Part shown: one piece after another, positions 38,406 to 47,444 of the stretch
Layout of the letters: each line of letters begins with the position of its first letter
Position numbering within the stretch: position 1 is the first letter of the stretch
DNA from: Myxococcales bacterium
GTDB lineage: Bacteria > Myxococcota_A > Bradymonadia > UBA7976 > UBA1532
Reading direction: 5' to 3'
Assembly (NCBI GenBank): GCA_020633555.1
Contig: JACKDL010000001.1
Location: 744,001 to 808,000 of the forward strand
DNA length: 64,000 bases
Notes under the pieces: model-generated
Databases searched by the model: none
Told to the model about the DNA's origin: nothing
What the model saw: the letters and a program-made list of their open reading frames with translations, nothing else
Program-made: the position numbers and the translations under genes

Positions 38406-41357
38406 TCAGCGCTTGAACAGCCGCCCGAACAGGCTCCCGTCCTCCCCGGTCGGATCCCCCGCGGTGAGCACCCGCAGCGCCTCGCCCGCGGCCCGGTTGT
38501 TCCGGTTCAGCGAAAGCGCCTTGCGGTAGAACTTGACCGCCATCTCCACGTTGCCTGTCTCGCGGTAGATGTTGGCCATGAGCACGAAGCCGTCGTCCTG
38601 GGCCGAGTCCTCCAGCAGCGCCTTCTTCAGATCGTCGTGGGCCTCGACCGCCGCCTTGCGGTGCTTGGGGTACGAGAGCCGGAACTTCGCGTAGGCCCGG
38701 TACATGCGGTGAAGCGCCACGTCCGGGGCCAACCGGCTGGCCTGATCGAAGAAGTCGTACGCCTCGGGAAAGTCGCCGCGATCCAGACAGGTCCGCCCCC
38801 GATCAAAGGCGCGCTCGGCGCCTTCGATGTCACGCTCCAGCGCGGGCGCCGCCGCGCTCGAAAGGTGCACCGCGTCGTACTGAGCCCGCTGGCGCCGGTT
38901 CGACAGCACCGAGGCCGCCTCGGCCATGCGCCGCCCCACCTCGGTGGCCAGGCTGGCCAACCGCTGATCGTGGGCCGCCGCCTGATGCATCTGCTTCGAG
39001 AGGGTCTGGTACGCCGTCCGCACGTCATCGGCGGTCGCGCCGGTGGCCACCTCGAGCAGCTCGTAATGGTTCACCCGGCTCAGGGCGGCGTGCTTCTCCT
39101 GGAGCTTGCGCTTCATGGCCGCCACGTCAACCGGCCGCGTAGGGGCCGGCGAGGGCCGGTGGCTCCCGGTGCTCTGGCGTGCGGCCGAGCCGGTGCTCGG
39201 GGTGTTGGCGCGCACCGTCGGGTGGCTCCCCGACGGGCGCCGCACCGCCGAGAAGCTCCCAGAAGGCCGCCGTGACCCCGGCGCGGCGCTGGCGGGGCCG
39301 CTTGCGCGCGCCTCGTCCGTCGGCCCGGAGCGATACACCCCCGAGCGGCGACCGCTGGTGTCCCGGACCGGGCGCAGCGAGCGGCTGGGGCGCCGCGCCT
39401 CTTCACCGTCGGCTGCCTCGGTGATCGCCCGGTGGCCGCCGCTGTCGCGGCCCCCGTCGGTGTCCTCGGCGCCACGCAGGCTGCCCGTGCTGTGGCGATA
39501 GATCCGCCGCTCGCCCGTGGGCCGGCGGGCACCGCCCGTGGCGGGCTCGGGCCGCACCGGCGCGCTGATCGCGAAGTCCACCTCGGGCGCCGCGACCGCT
39601 GCCGCTGACGGACTGCCGACAGCCGAGCCGACGCCCGCCGGCTCGCCAGCCTCGGTGAACCGCACGCACTGCAGGTACTCCAGCGTCCGCAACGCCCGCA
39701 GCGTGGCGCTCATGCTGGTGGCGCTCGCCGCCACCACCTCGGCCAGGGCGCGGCCATCGCAGAGCTGGCTGAGGGCCGCCAGCTCAGGCACCCGGCTCAG
39801 GAGCCGTCGATGTTCGCTCAGCCGATCGGTGACGCGCACCCCACGCCGGGCGTGGCTGTCGAAGTGGCCCAGCATGGGCCCCACGGGCAGCACCTCCATC
39901 ACGCCCCGCACCAGGACCTCCAGGGGAGCGAGTTGCATCGCCGGTGCCCGCTGGTCCAAGCGCGGATCGTAGGCCACCCCGTAGGCCCCGCCCACCCAGG
40001 TGAAGCAGTTGAGGAGCCGGTCCGCGCCCAGCGCAGCCAGGGCCTCGGCCACCTCGTCGACGGTCAGAAGGCCGAGCTGCACCAGCGCGTGGGCCAGCTC
40101 GACGTGCTCGTCGCGGGCCTGCTGATGCGCCCGCCGCGCGTCCGCCTCCGACAGCCGGCCCTTGCTGAGCAGCGCGTACTCCAGCGACTCGGACCGCAGG
40201 TTGCTGGTGGTGTCGATGATGCGCCCACCGGCCACCAGCACCACCTTCCGCACGGATCCGCGCTCGAGCACCAGGCGCCCCGTGAACATGTCGCGCTCAC
40301 AGTTCACCAGCAGGCTCGGCAGGCTGATCTCGCCGTAGATCCCCCGAGGGTCGTCCGCCGAGTCCCCGATCATCGGGCGGAAGAGGAACTGCGCCTCCTC
40401 CTCCGGGATGGGCGCGGCCGCCTGCTGCCCGGCTTCGGCCTGGATGGCCTCGGGATCCCACGTGCCCCCATCAGCGGGCGCGCCGGCGAAGAGCTGCCCC
40501 TCACGGATGAGCACCTGGGTCGAGGTCCGCGGCGGCGCCGGATCGTCGTCACCAAAGCCGAAGTCGGGTTCGTCTGGCAGCGGCGTGGCGGTTGGGGCGT
40601 CCACCGCGAAGTCGTCCTCAGCGGGATCGAACACGTCGTGGCCGCCGGCCCCCGACTCCACCAACAGCCCGCCGGTGTCGTCGTCGCCCAGGCCCACCTG
40701 GCCGGCCAGCAGATCCCCCGTCTCGGCGGGGTCATCCAGTTCATCGAAGCCATCGAGGGACCCCTCGATGCTGCTGTCGGGCGGCGGCGGCACCACCCCC
40801 GGCGGCGGGACCGAAGGCGGCGGCAGCAGCCCGTCCCCCGGCGTGAGCCCGAAGCCCGCCAGCCCCATGCCCAGCGGTGGCCCCGACGCGAAGGCGTCCA
40901 CGGGGCCCGGCGCCAGCGAGGCGTCGATCGGGCCGTCGAAGATGCTGTCCAGGTCCAGCTCCTCGGCGGGGATCGAGTCGATCACCATCCGGTGCTGGGC
41001 CAGGGCGTCGTCCATCACCTGGGCCAGATCCTTCGCCGTGAAGGGCTTCACCAGGAAGATGGCCCCCACGCAATCCACGGCGCGCGCGAACCGATCCGCG
41101 GTGCTGCGAGACCCCGAAAGGATCACAGACGGCTCGCTGGCCACCGCCCGGGCCCGCTGGAGCACGGCAGGCGCCTGCCCGTCCGCCAGGTTCATCCGCA
41201 GGATCACCACCTCGAAGACCTGCGACGCGAGCGCTGCCAGGGCCTCGGCGCCGCTGGCCGCGTCGACGACCGTGTGCCCGCTCCGGGCCAGGAAGCGCCC
41301 CAGCAGATCGCTGACCTTGGCGTCGCTCTCGACCAGCAGGATGCGGGCGTCAGTCAT
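38406..41357 (-). CDS. REC-PATAN(DUF4388)-J-like-TPR multidomain protein
   Basis: 983 residues. An N-terminal receiver domain (4-120; ILLVESDAKVSDLL, the phospho-acceptor position near VVILRMNLADG is Arg-Met rather than Asp, and the Lys is in FLVKPF). An acidic/Pro-rich linker follows to 335, then a PATAN/DUF4388 domain (338-560; GRLVLERGSVRKVVLVAGG, DRLLNCFTW). A long disordered RR/SG/T linker leads to a J-like domain (760-830; YELLEVATGATADDVRTAY) lacking HPD, and TPR-like helices end the protein. It is probably a scaffold in a signalling or motility-type process. ATG 41357 has AAGG upstream. The TPR tail overlaps no other gene. Confidence 0.75.
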   Translation of the reverse strand: MTDARILLVESDAKVSDLLGRFLARSGHTVVDAASGAEALAALASQVFEVVILRMNLADGQAPAVLQRARAVASEPSVILSGSRSTADRFARAVDCVGAIFLVKPFTAKDLAQVMDDALAQHRMVIDSIPAEELDLDSIFDGPIDASLAPGPVDAFASGPPLGMGLAGFGLTPGDGLLPPPSVPPPGVVPPPPDSSIEGSLDGFDELDDPAETGDLLAGQVGLGDDDTGGLLVESGAGGHDVFDPAEDDFAVDAPTATPLPDEPDFGFGDDDPAPPRTSTQVLIREGQLFAGAPADGGTWDPEAIQAEAGQQAAAPIPEEEAQFLFRPMIGDSADDPRGIYGEISLPSLLVNCERDMFTGRLVLERGSVRKVVLVAGGRIIDTTSNLRSESLEYALLSKGRLSEADARRAHQQARDEHVELAHALVQLGLLTVDEVAEALAALGADRLLNCFTWVGGAYGVAYDPRLDQRAPAMQLAPLEVLVRGVMEVLPVGPMLGHFDSHARRGVRVTDRLSEHRRLLSRVPELAALSQLCDGRALAEVVAASATSMSATLRALRTLEYLQCVRFTEAGEPAGVGSAVGSPSAAAVAAPEVDFAISAPVRPEPATGGARRPTGERRIYRHSTGSLRGAEDTDGGRDSGGHRAITEAADGEEARRPSRSLRPVRDTSGRRSGVYRSGPTDEARASGPASAAPGSRRPSGSFSAVRRPSGSHPTVRANTPSTGSAARQSTGSHRPSPAPTRPVDVAAMKRKLQEKHAALSRVNHYELLEVATGATADDVRTAYQTLSKQMHQAAAHDQRLASLATEVGRRMAEAASVLSNRRQRAQYDAVHLSSAAAPALERDIEGAERAFDRGRTCLDRGDFPEAYDFFDQASRLAPDVALHRMYRAYAKFRLSYPKHRKAAVEAHDDLKKALLEDSAQDDGFVLMANIYRETGNVEMAVKFYRKALSLNRNNRAAGEALRVLTAGDPTGEDGSLFGRLFKR

Positions 41358-41456
41358 GGGCTGCCTTCTTGGTCCGGGCGCGCAGGTGATGCGGTGATCA
41401 GCGTGGCACGTTACCCTCTCGACGTCGGCCTCACAACGGACAGGAGGGTCAAGGGA

Positions 41457-41975
41457 ATGACGGACGGACGCTTCTGGGAGAGCTCGCTGACCACGGCCAT
41501 CGAGGCCATCGTCACCCTGCTCACCGCGGACGCACAGGCCCACGTGGTCTCAACGATGCGTGAGGCCTTCGTGGCCGACGATCGCCCCCTCGGGCAGGCC
41601 GCGGCGCTGAAGGCGCAGGCCCTGCAGGCAGGCGCCGCTGCCGGTACGGCGGTGGGCGAGACGCTGCGGCAGGCGCCGTGGCGAGCGCTGGTCGTGGCCG
41701 GCGATCCCAAGCCCGAGGATCTGCCGCCGCTGGCGCAGGCGGCGGAGATCATCCAGGGTGCCGCGAACGCCGCGCTGGAAGCCGCCGGGCTGAGCCCCGA
41801 GGGCTCGGGGCCCTATCGGCTGCCGCGGCGCTTCATCGACGGCGAGAACCTGCCCCAGCTCGTCCGGACGCTGAGCAAGTCCCTCCAACAGCTCCAGGCG
41901 CTGGACGCGCAGCGACAGGCGCAGGACGCTGGGGCCAACCGGGCCGCTCGCCGGCAAGCCTGGGACGACGCCTGA
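41457..41975 (+). CDS. Hypothetical cytoplasmic protein
   Basis: 172 residues, predicted mostly helical and soluble, with no signal peptide or transmembrane segment. It is rich in Ala, Gln and Arg, with conserved-looking blocks FWESSLTTAIEAIVTLL and YRLPRRFIDGENLPQL. I do not recognise the family. AGGAGG about 9 nt before ATG 41457 supports the start. It may lead an operon with the roadblock protein at 42102. Confidence 0.6.
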   Translation: MTDGRFWESSLTTAIEAIVTLLTADAQAHVVSTMREAFVADDRPLGQAAALKAQALQAGAAAGTAVGETLRQAPWRALVVAGDPKPEDLPPLAQAAEIIQGAANAALEAAGLSPEGSGPYRLPRRFIDGENLPQLVRTLSKSLQQLQALDAQRQAQDAGANRAARRQAWDDA

Positions 41976-42101
41976 CGGGGCCGTCCACCCGGCCGTTACG
42001 GCGACGCGAGACGCCGGCCCCTGGGTTTCCGGCCGACTTGATTGCCTGCGCTCCAGGCCGGTGTTAGACCAGACGAGAACCCCGGAACACAGGAAACCGG
42101 C

Positions 42102-42464
42102 ATGTCCGATCCGTTCTTCGAGGCCGTCAACGGGCTGGTGACGCGCTACCCGGGCGTGCGCGGCGCCGCCTTCACCGACATGGACGGCGAGCACATCGCG
42201 CTGGCCCCCCGCAGCCAGCAGGACCGGCTGCGGATCTGCGCCGCATACGGCGGCATCGCGCTGCGACGCTTGGGCCAGGCCGAGGCCCAGACCGACCGCC
42301 CGCCCGTCGACCAGATCACGGTCGAGGGCAGCAAGGCGCGGTTCATCACCCTGCGGGTGGGCAGCGAGTACCAGCTCGTCGTCACCCTGAGCGATGAGCA
42401 GCCCACCGGCAGCATCATGGCCGCGGTCCAGAGCACCGCCCGCGAGCTGGCCGCCCAGGTGTGA
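42102..42464 (+). CDS. Roadblock/LC7-domain protein (MglB-like)
   Basis: 120 residues covering one roadblock/LC7 fold: VRGAAFTDMDGEHIAL, a helical ICAAYGGIALRRLGQA segment, and ITVEGSKARFITLRVGSEYQLVVTL. Roadblock proteins such as MglB act as GAPs or partners of Ras-like GTPases such as MglA in polarity and motility. No MglA-type GTPase is nearby, so the partner is elsewhere. AGGA precedes ATG 42102. The TGA overlaps the next GTG start (GTGA). Confidence 0.75.
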   Translation: MSDPFFEAVNGLVTRYPGVRGAAFTDMDGEHIALAPRSQQDRLRICAAYGGIALRRLGQAEAQTDRPPVDQITVEGSKARFITLRVGSEYQLVVTLSDEQPTGSIMAAVQSTARELAAQV

Positions 42465-42994
42465 GCCCCTGGCTCGCCCTCCTCCCCGGCCTGTGCCTGG
42501 GGACGCCCGCCCCGCCCCTGCCCTACACCGGCGCCTTCCGCGCGCTGGAGGCCCACGCGCTCACCCGACCGGACAGCCTCACCGACGTCACCGTCGGTCT
42601 GGAGGCCCGCGCCGCCACCGTGCTCTCGCTGGTGGACCTGGACCTGGGCTGGGCCTGGGTGGACGTGGGGCCGGCCCGGGTCCACCAGGCGACAGCGGGC
42701 GCCCGGCTGCACCCGTTCGCCCTGTGGCTCCTCCATGGGCCCGCGTGGGCCGATCTGCTCGCCAGCGTCTACGTCCGGGCGGCCGTTGGCCCCCGCTTCG
42801 GGGCGGATGTCGGGGGCGTCTGGGTGCTGGGCGCCGGCTTCGACTGGCCGCTGGGCGAGCCCGATCACGGGGCGGGCCTGTGGATCGGCCCACGCTACCG
42901 TCACATGTTGCCCTTCGGCCCCGTATCGGGGGTTGAAGGTGCAACCCAGGCCACCGTCGGCCTGGCCCTGAGCTACCGCCTCAACGGCCTCTGA
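42461..42994 (+). CDS. Probable small outer-membrane beta-barrel protein
   Basis: 177 residues from GTG 42461, overlapping the roadblock stop (GTGA). Possible signal peptide MSPWLALLPGLCLGTPA. The remainder alternates hydrophobic and polar residues in strand-like runs (VTVGLEARAATVLSLVDLDLGWAW, GAGLWIGPRYRHML, ATVGLALSYRL) and ends in a Leu, consistent with a small OmpA/OmpW-type barrel. The family is not recognised with confidence. Confidence 0.55.
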   Translation: MSPWLALLPGLCLGTPAPPLPYTGAFRALEAHALTRPDSLTDVTVGLEARAATVLSLVDLDLGWAWVDVGPARVHQATAGARLHPFALWLLHGPAWADLLASVYVRAAVGPRFGADVGGVWVLGAGFDWPLGEPDHGAGLWIGPRYRHMLPFGPVSGVEGATQATVGLALSYRLNGL

Positions 42995-43004
42995 AGGAGA
43001 TCCA

Positions 43005-43751
43005 ATGCGCGCCACCCCGTTCGCCCTCGCCCTCGCCGCGGCCCTGGCCACCACGGCCCTCGCGGCGCCGCCCGCCACCGCCCAGGACTTCGATCACAGC
43101 GCCCTGGACGGCGTGCTCCAGGCCCACGTGAAGGGCGACAAGGTGGACTACGCTGGCCTGGCGCAGAGCGCCGAGCTGAAGGCCTACGTGGGCCGGCTCG
43201 CCGAGGCGAAGCCCGACGCCCTGCCGGGCAAGGCCGCGAAGCTGGCCTTCTGGATCAACGCCTACAATGCGCTCACGATCACAGGGGTCCTGCGGCACTG
43301 GCCCGCCATCGACTCCGTCTCGACCATCAAGCCCGACTACGGGTTCTTCAAAGGCAAGGACTTCGTCGTGGGTGGGCAGACGGTGTCGCTGAACGACATC
43401 GAGAATGAGATCATCCGCCCGCGGTTCAAGGATCCCCGAGTGCACGCGGCGCTCAACTGCGCCAGCGTGTCGTGCCCCCCGCTCCTGAACCGCGCCTTTG
43501 TGGCAAGCCGTCTCGAGGCCCAGCTCGACCAGGTGTTTGGCGCGTGGGTGAACGACGACGCCCGCAACCGCCTGGACGCAGAAGGGCTGAAGCTCTCGAA
43601 GATCTTCGACTGGTACAAGGCCGACTTCGAGCCGGCCGGCGGGGTGAAAGCCTGGCTGAAGAAGTACGCCAAGGGCGAGAAGCAGGCCGCCGTGGACGCG
43701 GCGCCGACCGTGGGCTTCCTCGACTATGACTGGCGGCTGAACAAGCGCTGA
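43005..43751 (+). CDS. DUF547-family exported protein
   Basis: 248 residues. The signal peptide MRATPFALALAAALATTALA precedes a DUF547 domain (30-245) with LAFWINAYNALTITGVL, VGGQTVSLNDIENEIIRPRF, VHAALNCASVSCPPLL and FDWYKADFEPAGG. DUF547 proteins look like cysteine-dependent transferases or transglutaminase relatives; their substrate is unknown. AAGGAG before ATG 43005 gives a strong translation signal. It is probably the last gene of the unit starting at 41457. Confidence 0.9.
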   Translation: MRATPFALALAAALATTALAAPPATAQDFDHSALDGVLQAHVKGDKVDYAGLAQSAELKAYVGRLAEAKPDALPGKAAKLAFWINAYNALTITGVLRHWPAIDSVSTIKPDYGFFKGKDFVVGGQTVSLNDIENEIIRPRFKDPRVHAALNCASVSCPPLLNRAFVASRLEAQLDQVFGAWVNDDARNRLDAEGLKLSKIFDWYKADFEPAGGVKAWLKKYAKGEKQAAVDAAPTVGFLDYDWRLNKR

Positions 43752-43762
43752 GGGCGGCGCCC

Positions 43763-45400
43763 CTACTTGGCGCGGATGGAGATCAGCCCCTTCAGGCAGG
43801 CCTCGATCCGAAGCAGGGCCTGGCTCTCGTCGGGGCTGATCTTCGCCCGCCCCGAGTTGCCGATGACGAACCGCTCCGGGGGCTTCTGCCCCACCACCGG
43901 CACCGCGGCCTCGAAGGCGGCGAGCAGCGTGCTCGCGCGCTCCAGAAAGAGCTCGTAGCCCGGGATCTCGTCGGGCTCCAGCTCGGCCCGCGCGGCCACC
44001 ACCTCACCCTCGAGGTGCGCCTTCATCCGCTGGGTGATCAGCGTGTAGATGCTGCGCTTGGTCTGGCCCTGCAGGCTGTCGCCCGTGGACGGCAGCGCGC
44101 ACTTCGTCTCCTGCGCCTCGCCCGGCCGCATGTCCTTGGTGACCACGAAGGCGCGGGCCACGTCGTAGAACAGCTTCATGAGGTTCAGGCGGTCGTCGTA
44201 GCGGACCGCCACGGCAGCCGCGGCATCCGGGGGCACGGCCATGCCCTGATCCACGCCGGTGCCGGCGTCGGCGTCAGAGACGGGCGCGACCTGGGGGGCC
44301 CCCGTCGACGGATCGACGGGCCGCTCGCGCCCCGCGGCGTCCCCAGTGGTCTCACCGGCGGCTTCGTCCTCGGCCTTGGCCTCCAAGACCGCCTTCGGGA
44401 GGGCCGGCGGCGAAGGACGGCGGGCTTCGACCTCACCCTTGTCGACCTCGCCCTTGTCGACCTCGCCCGTCGCTTCGGCGGCGGCCACCGAGGCGACCGC
44501 GCGGCTCCGCGCCTCGGCCAGCTCGTCTCGGCCTGCCCTCGGCAGCGTGGGCAGCTTCGGGCGCACCCGCTCGCCGGCCTCGCCTTCGGTCGCCTTGTGT
44601 CGCTCGCGCAGGGTGTCCACCGCCGACGAGGCAGCCTCGGCCGCCGCGACCCCTGCGCTGGACAGTGAGCCGGTCCGGGGGCGCCGGGCCTCGACGGGCT
44701 GCTGCAGACGGCCCTGATCCCGGTGCGCCTCGGCCACGATCTCGGCCACGGCCATGCCCTGCCGGGTGTTGCCGCGGGTCGCCTGCGCCGCCTGCGCCTG
44801 CTCGGCGCGGCGCGCCTGGATCATCCGGTGCAGCTCAGCGGCCTTGAAGTCCATGACCGTGCGCTGCACGGAGTCCGCCGACTCGGCAGGCTGCGCCGCC
44901 GTGGGCGTCGTGGCCTGGGGGGCCGCCGCGGCCTGCGTCGGGGCCGCGGTGACCGAGTTGGGGAAGCGGCTCGCGAGCTGGGGCGAATCGCCCGCCCGGA
45001 ACCACTTGTTGTAGGCCGGGTGGTAGATGAAGTCGTTCGGGCCGATGTTGCCCTCTGAGGCCCACCGCAGGATGGTCGCCAGGCTGTCGGCCGCGTAGTT
45101 CTTCTCGCCCTTGCGCAGCCAGAACTGCTGGGCCTGTCGCTGGGACCCGGCGACGGGCTGAGGGGCCGCCGCGGCCACCGGCTGGGGCGCCTGCGAGGCT
45201 GGCCCCCGCCCCCCGTCGGCCCGGGGCAGGACGTCGCGCAGCTCGCGCAGATCCTTGGCCCGATACCAGGACTGGTACTTGGGCGAGTACACCATGTCGG
45301 TGGGGAGGACCCGGCCGTCTTGCGCCCAGGTCCGCATGGTCTGCAGGTCGGGCGCCTGGTAGTCGCACCCGTCGCGACGGAGGATGTAGTGCTGGCTCAT
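43763..45400 (-). CDS. Protein with two N-terminal GYF_2/DUF4339 domains
   Basis: 545 residues from ATG 45400 (GAGG upstream). Two GYF_2-type domains of about 50 residues begin YILRRDGCDYQAPDLQTM and FWLRKGEKNYAADSLATIL, each with the W-(A/S)-x-(D/E)-G-x(2)-(L/I)-(P/G)-x-(T/N)-D turn and closing SWYRA/KWFRA. A long disordered Ala/Glu-rich linker (about 150-430) follows. The C-terminal 120 residues form a predicted helical domain. GYF-type domains bind Pro-rich peptides. A 24-bp dyad near the gene's 5' end (45451-45474) may be an operator. Confidence 0.7.
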   Translation of the reverse strand: MSQHYILRRDGCDYQAPDLQTMRTWAQDGRVLPTDMVYSPKYQSWYRAKDLRELRDVLPRADGGRGPASQAPQPVAAAAPQPVAGSQRQAQQFWLRKGEKNYAADSLATILRWASEGNIGPNDFIYHPAYNKWFRAGDSPQLASRFPNSVTAAPTQAAAAPQATTPTAAQPAESADSVQRTVMDFKAAELHRMIQARRAEQAQAAQATRGNTRQGMAVAEIVAEAHRDQGRLQQPVEARRPRTGSLSSAGVAAAEAASSAVDTLRERHKATEGEAGERVRPKLPTLPRAGRDELAEARSRAVASVAAAEATGEVDKGEVDKGEVEARRPSPPALPKAVLEAKAEDEAAGETTGDAAGRERPVDPSTGAPQVAPVSDADAGTGVDQGMAVPPDAAAAVAVRYDDRLNLMKLFYDVARAFVVTKDMRPGEAQETKCALPSTGDSLQGQTKRSIYTLITQRMKAHLEGEVVAARAELEPDEIPGYELFLERASTLLAAFEAAVPVVGQKPPERFVIGNSGRAKISPDESQALLRIEACLKGLISIRAK

Positions 45401-45450
45401 CGGCCTCGGCTGCGGTCGCGGGTGACGGCGCGCGCGCGCCATGAACCCCG

Positions 45451-45474
45451 GCACGGTAGCACACGCCACCGTGC
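45451..45474. promoter_or_regulatory. 24-bp dyad symmetry, possible operator
   Basis: GCACGGTAGC-ACAC-GCCACCGTGC has 10-bp arms with one mismatch. It sits in the 103-bp gap between the lytic transglycosylase stop and the GYF_2 gene start and covers a TACCGT -10-like hexamer. A repressor dimer could bind here; no protein can be named. Confidence 0.4.
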
Positions 45475-45503
45475 AATCCTCCCCGGTTTTCTCGCGCCTG
45501 CGC

Positions 45504-47444
45504 TCAGAAGTCCACTCCCGCGGCCACCCGCAGGTCCAGCGTGAGCGGCAGGTCGCTCAGCGCGGCCTCCAGGGACACGCCCTCGTGCAGCATCCGGTAG
45601 TGCACCACCGTCTCCACCATGCGCCGCACGTAGCCCCGCGCCTCTTTGTAGGGGATGCGGTCGACGAACTCGTCCGTCGGCGCCTCGGCGCGGCCGCCCA
45701 TCCACTGCACCACCGCACCGGGGCCGCCGTTGTAGGCCGCCGCCACCAGGGGGAGCTGTCCGCCGAAGCGGCGTGACAGCGCCCCCACATACCAGCTCCC
45801 AGCGGCGATGTTCTCGGCCGGGTCGAAGGCGTCGCGCACCTGCGGACCACCGGCGGCAACGATCCCCCGCAGCGTCGGCTCGATGAGCTGCATGAGGCCC
45901 ACGGCGTGGGCCCGGCTCACCACCTCCGGGCGGTAGGCGCTCTCCTTGCGGATGAAGCTGTGGATCCACCACCGCGAGACCCCAGCCGCCCGTGCCGCCT
46001 GGGTCACCGGCTCGACGAACCCCAAAGGCCAGGCCGCCCGCCAGGTCGCAGCGGCCTCGCCTGAGTCGGGCCAACGCGCCAGGTCCGCTTGCCCGACCTG
46101 AAGCGCGTCCAGCATGGCCAGGTTCGGCGCCCCCAGCGCCACCGCCGCGGCCCGCAACGCCGCGCTCTCCCCCGCCCGCCGCAGCGCGGGCACCTCGGCG
46201 GCGAGGGCCAACCGCGCCAGCCGGGGCAGCCCGACCGCTTGCAGCGCCCGGGCCCGCTGCAGGCCCGGCACCTGTGCGTTCGGATCCGGCGAAGGCGGCG
46301 GCGACAACGGCGCCGGGAAGATCTCGGGGTAGCGGCGGCGCAGCAACAGGGCATACCAGCCCAGCGGCTCGTGGCTCACCAGGCGCACGGCCAGCGCGGC
46401 GGCCCCCGCAGGGTCCTGCGAGCCCAGCGCCCGCACCGCCCAGTAGGCCGCCCGCCGCTCCGCCCGATCCCCCTCGGGGTTGGCCAAGGCCCGCAGCGCA
46501 GCCCCCGCCGCCGGATCACCGGCCAGGTATTTTGACCAGGCGACGTACCACCGAGCCGCGTCCTCGAACCCGCCCAGCCGCCCACGGGCCTCGGTCCAGG
46601 CCCGAACGGCCGCCGGGTAGTCCCCCGCCTCGTACCGCAGGAACCCAGCGAAGAAGCGGGCTGACCCGGCCTTTGGGTCATCGGGATGCGCAGCGGCCAG
46701 GGCCTCGTAGCCGGCCACGGCCCGGTCGAGCTCGCCCGCCCGGCCCCAGGCCCGCGCAGCCTCGGACGCGGCCTCGACCGCCCGCGGGCCGCCCTCTGCA
46801 GCCAGGGCCTCGAAGGCCCGTGCCGCCCCCACGAAGTTCACGCGCTCGCGATCGAGCGCCAGGCGCGCCACCTCGAAGCGGGCACGTGCGCCGACCTCAG
46901 GGTGGTCCGCCAGGCCCTCGAGCAGCCGCCGCGCTTGCCCGTAGTCCCGGTGGCCCTCCCACGCGGCCGCTTGGGCCAGGACGCCCGCGGTGTCCAAGGC
47001 GACGCGGGCAGCCACCTGGTTCGCCACGGGCGTCCACGGCCAGTCGGTGACCAGAGTTCGCTCCGCCGTAGCGGCCGCGGCCTGATCGCCGCATGCGCGC
47101 GCAGCGGTGGCCCACAGCGCCAGCCGGTCCGCTGCCGGGATGGCCCCCGGCTGTGCCGGGGCGCGTTCGATCCAGTGAAGGGTCTCCGCGCACCGCTCGC
47201 TGGCCTGCGCTCGGAGCCACGCCGCCTCAGCCTGCCAGGGCGGCGCCGCCGCGAAGACCGCCTCGGCGTCGGCCCTTGCCCCTGCGCGGTCGCCGGCTGC
47301 GAGGCGCGCCTGCCCGCGCGCGAGGCGGATGCCGTCGGCCAGCTCGGGGTGGGCCGCCAACCGGCGGGTCCACTCGGCGGCGTCGGGCGCCGCAGTCTGG
47401 CCGAGCAGCGCCCAGAGGATCAGACCCCAGCCGGAGACGCCCAT
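45504..47444 (-). CDS. Soluble lytic murein transglycosylase-like protein
   Basis: 646 residues. Signal peptide MGVSGWGLILWALLGQTAA, a long superhelical TPR-like region (25-460) like the Slt70 U/L domains, and a C-terminal SLT lysozyme-like domain (490-610) with catalytic Glu in FIRKESAYRPEVVS, AVGLMQLIEPT and AAYNGGPGAV. Cleaves peptidoglycan to 1,6-anhydro-muropeptides. ATG 47444 lies inside the end of rluD (25-nt overlap) and has GAGGG upstream, so translation is likely coupled to rluD. Confidence 0.92.
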   Translation of the reverse strand: MGVSGWGLILWALLGQTAAPDAAEWTRRLAAHPELADGIRLARGQARLAAGDRAGARADAEAVFAAAPPWQAEAAWLRAQASERCAETLHWIERAPAQPGAIPAADRLALWATAARACGDQAAAATAERTLVTDWPWTPVANQVAARVALDTAGVLAQAAAWEGHRDYGQARRLLEGLADHPEVGARARFEVARLALDRERVNFVGAARAFEALAAEGGPRAVEAASEAARAWGRAGELDRAVAGYEALAAAHPDDPKAGSARFFAGFLRYEAGDYPAAVRAWTEARGRLGGFEDAARWYVAWSKYLAGDPAAGAALRALANPEGDRAERRAAYWAVRALGSQDPAGAAALAVRLVSHEPLGWYALLLRRRYPEIFPAPLSPPPSPDPNAQVPGLQRARALQAVGLPRLARLALAAEVPALRRAGESAALRAAAVALGAPNLAMLDALQVGQADLARWPDSGEAAATWRAAWPLGFVEPVTQAARAAGVSRWWIHSFIRKESAYRPEVVSRAHAVGLMQLIEPTLRGIVAAGGPQVRDAFDPAENIAAGSWYVGALSRRFGGQLPLVAAAYNGGPGAVVQWMGGRAEAPTDEFVDRIPYKEARGYVRRMVETVVHYRMLHEGVSLEAALSDLPLTLDLRVAAGVDF

